Under the pieces are notes generated by a model. That model saw only the letters and a program-made list of their open reading frames with translations. It was not told the DNA's origin and made no database searches. Made by a program: the position numbers and the translations under genes. A stretch of DNA of 16,229 nt, from the NCBI GenBank assembly GCA_002366995.1, contig DFCM01000078.1, positions 18,154 to 34,382 of the forward strand, read 5' to 3'. This stretch comes from a bacterium UBP3_UBA3054. Its GTDB lineage: Bacteria > Auribacterota > UBA3054. The stretch's first letter is position 1; every line of letters starts with the position of its first letter. This document shows positions 8,201 through 13,248 of the stretch, one piece after another.

Positions 8201-9350
8201 TACTCTTTCCGACTACTTCTGCACAGGATCCCTGCGCCTGAACGCCGTGGACGGAAACGTCGAAGTCAAAGGCTGGGAGCCCAGCAAATTCGAGGTCGAC
8301 AGGTACGACGCCGCTTCCGTCTCGGCCAAGGACGCCAAATGGGAAGTCGACCAGTGGAAGGGACACACCCTCCGCTACCTGACCGGTCCGCTGCGCGGCG
8401 AGACTTTCGCCATACACGGCAACACGGCCAGCAGCTTGAAACTGGTCGCCGAGGACAATCACAACAGCCCGAGATCAGTTCCTCAGCGCCTCTTGAACAA
8501 GCCTAACAAAGGCGATGAATTCACCGTCGGCCCCGGCTACCTTACGCCCGTGTGCTACACAAGGAAGACCAATCAGGAAGGCGAATGGGTCTGGCACGAC
8601 GCCATTCCCATCAAAGGCACGTACAACCTCTACGTCTACGGTCTGAACGACGCTATCTCCACGACGGAATTCCTTGAGGAGAACTACAACTCCAGTCTCG
8701 ACGTCGATCTTTGGAACTACACGACCGGCGAGTGGAACAACCTCTGCAAGCGCAAAAAATACAACAAGGAAGACAGCTTCCTGGCCGGCAAGATCACGCC
8801 TGACCATATATCAATGAACGGCGATATAAAGATGCGCCTGACGCCGCACGACGTCATCGACACCACGAAAGCTTTCGCCGAGGCGGCCGCCAAAGGCATC
8901 ATCGACCAGCCTTACCGTTCCGGCTACGCCTGGTTCAACTACGTCATGATAAGCCCCGTTCCGGTCGTAGGCAGAGTGAACTTCAACACGGCCAGCAAGG
9001 AGCTGCTTGCCGCGCTGCCCGGCATCACTCCCGTTTTGGCCGCCAACATCGCGGAAGGTCTTGACGAGAACGGCAAGCCGACGCTGAAGCCTTACAAGAC
9101 GCCCAGCGACATCCTCAAAGTCAAGGGCGTGAAGCTTGGCAACTACAGGCGCTTCGCCAACCTCGTCTGCATCGACTCTTACGTTTACACCGCCAAGATC
9201 GAAGCCGAGCTCTTCGACGACGTGGACCACGACGGCGTCTACACGCCCGAAGTCGACCACCAGAGCGCCAATGGTCTTAGACACTATATCTTAAAGAGCA
9301 ACCCCGGATCGGACATCGAGCACTGCGTGGAAGAACTGGAGGAATTCTAA
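5259..9350 (+). CDS. gspK: Giant GspK-like type II secretion minor pseudopilin
   Basis: 1363 residues, about four times a typical GspK. The N terminus is a prepilin-type sequence: MRPAG|VALLAVLTILTVLSLLAG, with cleavage expected after Gly13 and alanine rather than glutamate at mature position 5; lack of Glu5 is a known GspK trait. An acidic calcium-type loop DNNANGVIDE starts at Asp192. A helix-hairpin-helix segment (VNFNTASKELLAALPGI, from Val1240) and a following RRFANLVCIDS strand match the GspK C-terminal region. A second acidic loop (DVDHDG) lies near the C terminus. The middle is a large beta-rich region unlike ordinary GspK. FNEVLANE (338-345) and PEVVEMYN...LANWKVV (673-696) resemble two strands of a lamin-tail domain, separated by about 330 residues. 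About 16 cysteines are scattered after residue 330. An internal ATG at 5283 (Met9) has GGGA 14 bases upstream, while ATG 5259 has no Shine-Dalgarno, so translation may begin at 5283. The stop overlaps trxA (TAATG). Confidence 0.75.
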   Translation: MKGTNIKIMRPAGVALLAVLTILTVLSLLAGSFAVSISIDENASRQTQAELGLRMLYQSGAAHVKSALMSAAMAENNKPGEMLSQTKALQPVTKDGFGPWVYVKNENGDAIGRYRVRVEDEAAKLNINKAFLTEKSKGSGWDTGEISIPDGLGVTERTAKDLLKYKYGLNGVPGDRGDDDQNNALLMTDGLDNNANGVIDEYDEGVNDPGEYIPSRPRGDDRAFSTLREVMPFLLTSDNFKKLSEASQERAIRELYKRATLYSTDMPGSSTLPNDQPSEINSITGAELRKRLNSMPNPVEAQSRARNQLAANMIDYRDENHVMTTLGSDIYGAEAICFNEVLANEDSITFWVRDTSATDGLVRDWVKPSYWEDQYDSKDNSRLLHCPLWYYCCITDKVISHKLFWHHSIRMNSTWKVIRSNDSHQGHINISSGNFRLPAGPGEAQSATNPRFLNCDGDAWGGSNPSQSYRDTYIKLLNIMKSRRKVNGSGTVRFEKNMFKNMYCVIWAWRGSKQLGQFKVTSSDDDEIKINTSDVDSGRSLASICQTENITNGQSLAVSFLAWSQGISAILPKVNWYHCVRRPDGAGRYYKVIITNDPVDSFKGYNCRTLGVSGNPGNEHTILEDDKAWEYKDGKPQKVDSTGWMDVIVKSSEKVNHNTKQYQSLGYLRLIAPEVVEMYNASETAVSLANWKVVCNTGTMATEIGNIKRTTYYDQKAGGRIVDDNPAVMPRNHFYLVNDAELFDMRYGNGDMLWGSAATERIPVFEMDSKHWGISFKLKKVTHGNTEYYYYIDSGQTVLDKKLFQGESIRLIYRGEEDNPRSWHGRIFPLLWWEEEDGKRIRVWNEYARYNVNTPPVKNCEVMFLGLPARGGIVSLTLKNEYNQVTARTVEYGSVDVKEKGYSTEKEDPTHYKWVKRPRPTIGGTEDLAINTAMRAKKSRPTWIKNGPFGSVAEMGMVRTARDFENLGTAGGETSGKMKVATLSDYFCTGSLRLNAVDGNVEVKGWEPSKFEVDRYDAASVSAKDAKWEVDQWKGHTLRYLTGPLRGETFAIHGNTASSLKLVAEDNHNSPRSVPQRLLNKPNKGDEFTVGPGYLTPVCYTRKTNQEGEWVWHDAIPIKGTYNLYVYGLNDAISTTEFLEENYNSSLDVDLWNYTTGEWNNLCKRKKYNKEDSFLAGKITPDHISMNGDIKMRLTPHDVIDTTKAFAEAAAKGIIDQPYRSGYAWFNYVMISPVPVVGRVNFNTASKELLAALPGITPVLAANIAEGLDENGKPTLKPYKTPSDILKVKGVKLGNYRRFANLVCIDSYVYTAKIEAELFDDVDHDGVYTPEVDHQSANGLRHYILKSNPGSDIEHCVEELEEF

Positions 9351-9670
9351 TGAGCGGATTACCCCTTACGAACGACAATTTCGAAGCTGAGGCCCTGAAC
9401 TTTGAGGGCGCTGTCATAATCGATTTCTGGGCCACCTGGTGCGGCCCCTGCAAGGCTTTCATGCCAATCGTGGAAGCCTTCGCGAATGAACACCCTGAGA
9501 TCAAGTTCTGCACGGTGAACGTCGACGAGGCCCCGGAGATCGCGGAACGCTATGAGATCATGAGCATACCGACTTTGGTATTCCTTAAAGGAGGGGAGCT
9601 GAAAGAGATCTCCGTCGGCTCCCTTCCTCCCAAAGTCCTCGAGGAAAAAGCCGAAAAAGCCTTCGCATGA
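9350..9670 (+). CDS. trxA: Thioredoxin
   Basis: 106 residues, the standard size of a single-domain thioredoxin. It has the redox active site Trp30-Cys31-Gly-Pro-Cys34, the buried Asp25 of the DFWATW strand, and the cis-proline Pro74 in SIPTL. Cys54 is an additional cysteine. There is no signal peptide, so it should be a cytosolic disulfide reductase that passes electrons from thioredoxin reductase to target proteins. It overlaps the stop of the GspK-like gene by one base and the following transferase gene by four (ATGA), so the three are translated together. GGAGG lies 7 bases upstream of the start, within the previous gene's end. Confidence 0.95.
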   Translation: MSGLPLTNDNFEAEALNFEGAVIIDFWATWCGPCKAFMPIVEAFANEHPEIKFCTVNVDEAPEIAERYEIMSIPTLVFLKGGELKEISVGSLPPKVLEEKAEKAFA

Positions 9671-10812
9671 TCGAAGCCCTTTCTCACTACTGGCCGTTAC
9701 TTGTGACGGCCTTTTTTGTTAGTGCCCTGGTCTCCAGGCTTCTGGCGTTTTATGTTGTAAATACCGGGAAGTCGGCTCCCACCAGGACCGGAGGCATAAT
9801 GCCGTTAACGGGCGGCATTGGGATAGTGTGCAGCCACTTGGCTGCCCATCTCGTTTTGTTGGCCAGTTTTTTTTGGTTGCACGTTGACCCTAAATTCTTT
9901 GGACGGTTCATACATTCCAATATTTTCGGAAGCATCTTTTCTATTTTTATCGCCTACCTTTATTTCGTCCTCGGCCTTCTCGACGATATTTACCATTTCC
10001 GTCCTGGCCCGAAGCTCGTTGGCTTCGGAATCGTTCTTCTGATCTATGCTGCTTTTGAGGTCGCAATTATTAGAATTTACAGTCCCATTACCGCGTCGGC
10101 GTACGATTACGTCATGATCCCGATCGTAATGGCGGGAACTTTCTTTTTTGCCAACTCTTACAATTTTTTGGACAACGCGGACGGGCATTGCGGAAGCGCT
10201 TCCCTGGGTCTGTTCTTGACTTTGATCTTTTTGGAAGCGGAAGGGTTGGAAGCGCGTTTTGATTCTTTCGCATTTTCTGCCGGATATTTCCATTACTTTG
10301 TTTTGCTGGGAGCGCTTTTGGGCTTCCTTTTGTGGAATTTTCCCTTGAAGGCAAAGCTGTATCTTGGGGACGCCGGTAGTCTCTTTCTGGGCGCCTGCGC
10401 TTTTTTGTGTACTCTGAAAAGCATTTATAGGTTCAAGTATATAGATTATCACAGGACCTATCCTTCCACGGCGCCCGAAATTTTACTTTGCGTAAACTTT
10501 TGCCTGATCCTTCTGGCGTTCCCTTTGTACGACACCTGTGCGGTCATGCTTCTCAGAGTCCTAAGGGGACAGAATCCGACCATCGGCGGGCAGGACCATT
10601 ATTCGCACAGACTGATGAGGGGAGGATTCCCTCTGTGGCTGGTTAATTTGATTGCTTTTACGGCGGCGGGCGTTCTGCCCGTGATCGTGTTGAAACTGCC
10701 TTCTCAAACCGTCTTTTTCGGCCCTTTCGTCATTTGGGCGTTCCTGCTTTTCCTCGACGTTCTGGCCGCTTTGTTGGCAAAAAGGGCGCGGAATTCTTCC
10801 GAAGCGGCCTAG
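9667..10812 (+). CDS. Polyprenyl-phosphate sugar-1-phosphate transferase (MraY/WecA/TagO family)
   Basis: 381 residues with about ten hydrophobic segments, an inner-membrane enzyme. It should transfer a sugar-1-phosphate from a UDP-sugar to undecaprenyl phosphate, starting a surface glycan. The family motifs are LLDD with Asp106-Asp107, NSYNFLDNADG from Asn163 (family NxxNxxDGxDGL; here DNADG), YLGDAGS with Asp235, and a cytoplasmic DHYSHRL at Asp310-Leu316 (the WecA/TagO-type histidine motif region). The histidine region and lack of MraY-specific sequences favour WecA/TagO-like over MraY. Codon use is softer than in neighbours, with many TTT, TTG and GTT codons; hydrophobic composition explains part of this. 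It starts inside the stop of trxA (ATGA) and is followed by a probable terminator. Confidence 0.88.
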   Translation: MIEALSHYWPLLVTAFFVSALVSRLLAFYVVNTGKSAPTRTGGIMPLTGGIGIVCSHLAAHLVLLASFFWLHVDPKFFGRFIHSNIFGSIFSIFIAYLYFVLGLLDDIYHFRPGPKLVGFGIVLLIYAAFEVAIIRIYSPITASAYDYVMIPIVMAGTFFFANSYNFLDNADGHCGSASLGLFLTLIFLEAEGLEARFDSFAFSAGYFHYFVLLGALLGFLLWNFPLKAKLYLGDAGSLFLGACAFLCTLKSIYRFKYIDYHRTYPSTAPEILLCVNFCLILLAFPLYDTCAVMLLRVLRGQNPTIGGQDHYSHRLMRGGFPLWLVNLIAFTAAGVLPVIVLKLPSQTVFFGPFVIWAFLLFLDVLAALLAKRARNSSEAA

Positions 10813-10858
10813 GCAAGGCTTTATAGGCCTTGCGGTTTGACTTTTCGGGCCGTTTTTT
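10813..10858 (+). terminator. Probable transcription terminator after the sugar transferase gene
   Basis: GCAAGGC at 10813-10819 pairs perfectly with GCCTTGC at 10827-10833 around a 7-base loop, starting right after the stop codon. A run of six T lies at 10853-10858, about 20 bases past the stem. An alternative fold pairs GGCC 10826-10829 with GGCC 10848-10851, placing the T run almost directly after the stem but with a long loop. The end of the coupled gspK-trxA-transferase cluster makes termination here likely, though neither fold is a textbook case. Confidence 0.45.
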
Positions 10859-10934
10859 ATATCATTTCTAATAAGTTTTATACCGTGGAAAAATATCTCC
10901 GGCGGCGCGAGTCAGCACACGGGTTTCCTTCAGT

Positions 10935-10963
10935 TTGGGAAAGACGCGATCCAACCGGATAAT
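10935..10963 (+). promoter_or_regulatory. Candidate sigma-70-type promoter upstream of the TIM-barrel/rpsP cluster
   Basis: TTGGGA (10935-10940) and GATAAT (10958-10963) are separated by 17 bases, matching four of six and five of six consensus positions. Transcription would start near 10970, leaving a leader of only a few bases that still contains GAGGA at 10969-10973, close to ATG 10977. A short inverted repeat, TTTCC 10924-10928 and GGAAA 10938-10942, overlaps the -35 and could be an operator, but it is weak. The rest of the 10813-10976 gap shows only the terminator. Confidence 0.4.
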
Positions 10964-10976
10964 CTAATGAGGAACA

Positions 10977-11786
10977 ATGAAACTAGGATTAACCACCGCA
11001 AGTTTCGACACGGCTATTCAAGGCGGCCGTACCAATTTGGTGAAGATCATTGAATCAGCCGCGAATCTGGGCTTCGAAGGCCTGGAAATCATCAACAAGA
11101 AAGAGGTTTGGCGCAAGGATATCAGCGATGATATCAAAGTCAACCTGGTCAGGATGCGCGAGAAAAAGCAGCGTTACTTCGCCTATGGCGTAAGCTTCGA
11201 CCTCGGTCTCTCCGACGACACGCTCCGCTGGCGCATGATGAACAAAGTTAGGGAAGCCATCCTTCTCGCCGCCGTCACGAACGTCAGCTACGTTACGCTT
11301 TACGGCTGCCTGACGGAAGAAGGCGCCGCCTTCGCCGAAAAGAAGGACGTTCTGGTCAAGACGATCAAGGACTGCCTGGATCTGGCGGAAATGAAGCACG
11401 TGACGCTCTGCCTTGCCAACGACAATCCTACCCTGAACGGCATCGCCAATCTTAAGGCCGTCTGCGAGGAAGTCGCCTCCCCGAACTTCAAACTCAGTTT
11501 GGACCTGGGACAGATCGCCATGGGCGGCGAGAGCCCCGTGGAAGCTCTTAAGACTCTGAGCCAGTATGTCGCCGAAGTTTTGGCGACCGACGTTAAGGAA
11601 GCCGAAGGCGGACAGCTTGAGTTCTGCGCGGCCGGCGAGGGCAAGGTCCCGTTCGCCGATGTCATCGCGCTGCTCCGTCAGCTTTCCTTCGAAGGCTTCA
11701 TCAGCGTTTACTACAAGGGCAGCGAAGAACCCGCCGACGGCGTGAAGCGCTGCGCTGAGAATCTCAAAAAGCTTTTGAGCGAATAA
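10977..11786 (+). CDS. Xylose-isomerase-like TIM-barrel protein (sugar phosphate isomerase/epimerase family), metal site altered
   Basis: 269 residues, the usual size for this AP-endonuclease-2-type barrel family, with no signal peptide. The fold signature is visible: MKLGLTTASFD, LGFEGLEI, SLDLGQIAM (family DtgH), TDVKEAEG (family vHlkD), GEGKVPFADVIALL (family GxGxvdf) and FEGFISVYYKG (family y.G..siE). The metal ligands are largely replaced: the usual Glu is Ala147 (LANDN), the His after Asp176 is Gln179, the next His is Asp205, and the final Glu is Tyr245. Only Asp176 survives. A normal metal-dependent isomerase or epimerase activity is therefore doubtful. It is preceded by a candidate promoter and lies 12 bases upstream of rpsP, so it probably leads the ribosomal protein transcript. 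Its substrate or ligand is unknown. Confidence 0.78.
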   Translation: MKLGLTTASFDTAIQGGRTNLVKIIESAANLGFEGLEIINKKEVWRKDISDDIKVNLVRMREKKQRYFAYGVSFDLGLSDDTLRWRMMNKVREAILLAAVTNVSYVTLYGCLTEEGAAFAEKKDVLVKTIKDCLDLAEMKHVTLCLANDNPTLNGIANLKAVCEEVASPNFKLSLDLGQIAMGGESPVEALKTLSQYVAEVLATDVKEAEGGQLEFCAAGEGKVPFADVIALLRQLSFEGFISVYYKGSEEPADGVKRCAENLKKLLSE

Positions 11787-11798
11787 GAGGAAAAATAT

Positions 11799-12086
11799 AT
11801 GGCTACTAAAATCAGACTTAGAAGAACAGGTACCACCAATCTGGCCACTTTCCGCATCGTCGCCGCTGACGAACGTTCTCCGCGCGACGGCCGCTTCCTC
11901 GAAACTCTGGGTTCCTACGACCCGAGGAAAGAGGGCGATGAGAAAGTCCAGCTGAACGTCGAACGCGCCCAGTATTGGGTGAACGTCGGCGCCCAGGTGA
12001 CTCCGAAAGCCATTTCGCTTTTGAAGTCCAAAGGTGTCGTTTTCCCGAGCAAGGCTACCAAGAAAGCCAAAGAAGCTCAGGAATAA
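11799..12086 (+). CDS. rpsP: 30S ribosomal protein S16
   Basis: 95 residues. The N terminus MATKIRLRRTGTTNLATFRIVAADERSPRDGRFLETLGSYDP is the standard S16 pattern (here TTNLATFR where many have KKxPfYR), followed by ERAQYWVNVGAQVT (family eRakyWl.vGAqpt). The C-terminal tail is lysine/alanine-rich. It binds 16S rRNA early in small-subunit assembly. A good Shine-Dalgarno GAGG (11787-11790) lies 8 bases upstream. A perfect 7-bp inverted repeat at the 3' end of the upstream gene (11763-11779) precedes it. Confidence 0.96.
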   Translation: MATKIRLRRTGTTNLATFRIVAADERSPRDGRFLETLGSYDPRKEGDEKVQLNVERAQYWVNVGAQVTPKAISLLKSKGVVFPSKATKKAKEAQE

Positions 12087-12113
12087 AAGCGGTTTGCTTT
12101 TTTGCTCTTTCAC

Positions 12114-12797
12114 ATGAAAATCGATGTGCTGACCCTTTTCCCCGGCTCCCTTGAAGCGTATTTGAAAGAGAATATCGCGAGAAGGGCGGGCGAAAGCGGG
12201 CTGCTGGAGGTGAAGCTTCACGACTTTCGCGAATACACTCACGACCGGCATCGCACAGTTGACGATTCCCCCTACGGCGGCGGCCCCGGAATGCTTATCG
12301 GGCCCGCGCCGATCTTCGAGGCCATGGACGACCTTGAGCTCTGGGACGCTTACAAGATCTTTCTTACTCCCAGCGGCAGGCCGTTAAGCTACGGCGTCGC
12401 CTGCGAACTTTCGAAGCGCGACCACATAATGATCCTCTGCGGACATTATGAGGGCGTCGACCAGAGAGTGCGCGACATAATGGACGAGGAGATCTCGATA
12501 GGGGATTACGTCATCAGCAACGGTTCGGTCGCCGCCATGGTTCTTATAGACACCGTGACGAGGCTCATACCGGGAACGCTGGGAAACGAAGACAGCGCCG
12601 AGAACGATTCGTTCTGCGACGGGCTTCTCGAATATCCCCAGTACACCCGCCCCGAGGAATACCGGGGGATGAGAGTGCCGGACGTTCTTCTGAGCGGGAA
12701 CCATCAGCTCATCGCCAAATGGAGAAGGGAGAAGCAGCTTGAACTAACGAAGCTGCGGCGCCCCGAACTTTTGGAGAAAGCGCAAAAAGAAGAATAA
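12114..12797 (+). CDS. trmD: tRNA (guanine-37-N1)-methyltransferase
   Basis: 227 residues from ATG 12114. It methylates G37 next to the anticodon using S-adenosylmethionine and prevents +1 frameshifting. The start MKIDVLTLFPG is typical, and the deep trefoil-knot motifs follow: SPYGGGPGM, ILCGHYEGVDQR (Gly110 onward), SIGDYVIS (Gly130-Asp131) and IDTVTRLIPG. Catalytic Asp165 is in NDSF, followed by GLLEYPQYTRP and VLLSGNHQLIAKWR. The knot loop reads SNGSVAAM where many TrmD proteins have SGGELPAM. A TTG at 12102 in frame would add four residues but has no support. No Shine-Dalgarno is visible upstream. It lies between rpsP and rplS, as in many bacteria, but rimM is not present. Confidence 0.95.
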   Translation: MKIDVLTLFPGSLEAYLKENIARRAGESGLLEVKLHDFREYTHDRHRTVDDSPYGGGPGMLIGPAPIFEAMDDLELWDAYKIFLTPSGRPLSYGVACELSKRDHIMILCGHYEGVDQRVRDIMDEEISIGDYVISNGSVAAMVLIDTVTRLIPGTLGNEDSAENDSFCDGLLEYPQYTRPEEYRGMRVPDVLLSGNHQLIAKWRREKQLELTKLRRPELLEKAQKEE

Positions 12798-12820
12798 TCA
12801 AGAAAAATCAACAAAAATCA
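12791..12820 (+). repeat. Three 10-base A-rich tandem units before rplS
   Basis: Positions 12791-12800, 12801-12810 and 12811-12820 read AGAATAATCA, AGAAAAATCA and ACAAAAATCA. The A tracts recur at exactly 10 bases, close to the DNA helical repeat. They run up to the rplS start and take the place of a Shine-Dalgarno sequence. They may be an A-rich translation-initiation leader or slightly curved DNA. Confidence 0.6.
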
Positions 12821-12828
12821 AAAATACT

Positions 12829-13182
12829 ATGAGCAAATTGATCGAAAAAATCCAAGGCCAGAAAAGAGCGGAAGCCCTAGTGCCTTTCCGCGTTGGCGAC
12901 ACCGTCAAGGTGAACCAGAAGATCCGTGAAGGCGACAAAGAGCGCATCCAGGTCTTCCAGGGCGTCGTTATTGCCCGTCAGGGCGGCGGCGCGGGCGAGA
13001 CCTTCACGGTCCGCAAGATCTCCTTCGGCGTCGGCGTTGAGCGCGTCTATCCCGTCAACTCCCCGAACGTGGTGAGCGTCGAGGTCGTAAGAGAAGGCGC
13101 TGTCCGCCGCGCGAGGCTGTACTATCTCCGCGGCCGCATCGGCAAAGCCGCCAAGATCTCTGAAAAGCGTCGCGCCAACTAG
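12829..13182 (+). CDS. rplS: 50S ribosomal protein L19
   Basis: 117 residues, standard length. The family core is present: FRVGDTVKVNQKIREGDKER, QVFQGVVIARQGGG, ETFTVRKISFGVGVERVYPVNSP and RARLYYLRGRIGKAAKI. It sits at the 30S-50S interface of the ribosome. The start MSKLIEKI is normal. The leader is A-rich with no Shine-Dalgarno. It is last in the rpsP-trmD-rplS order and is followed by a strong hairpin. Confidence 0.97.
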   Translation: MSKLIEKIQGQKRAEALVPFRVGDTVKVNQKIREGDKERIQVFQGVVIARQGGGAGETFTVRKISFGVGVERVYPVNSPNVVSVEVVREGAVRRARLYYLRGRIGKAAKISEKRRAN

Positions 13183-13192
13183 GCGTACTTTT

Positions 13193-13222
13193 GGGCCCCC
13201 GGCGGTTTACCGCCTGGGGCCT
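13193..13222 (+). terminator. Strong GC-rich hairpin after rplS, no U tract
   Basis: GGCCCC (13194-13199) pairs with GGGGCC (13216-13221), one C-T mismatch follows, and GGCGG (13201-13205) pairs with CCGCC (13210-13214) around a TTTA tetraloop. That gives 11 GC pairs plus a closing G-T wobble. The stem is strong enough for a terminator, but the plus strand continues TAACTCTTAAA without a T run, and the minus strand also lacks one. It could be a terminator of unusual type or an RNA processing or stability element between rplS and the ATPase gene. Confidence 0.55.
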
Positions 13223-13248
13223 AACTCTTAAAAATAACAAGAAACACT

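Noticed and set aside
10915..10975. TPP-riboswitch-like string (GATCC...CCGGATAAT...GAGGAA) before the TIM-barrel gene
   Set aside because: The essential CTGAGA element and the matching 5' helix are absent, the spacing does not fit, and the string overlaps a reasonable promoter -10.
12102..12113. TTG start for trmD four codons upstream
   Set aside because: It lies in a T-rich stretch without a ribosome site, and the family's proteins begin at the equivalent of ATG 12114.
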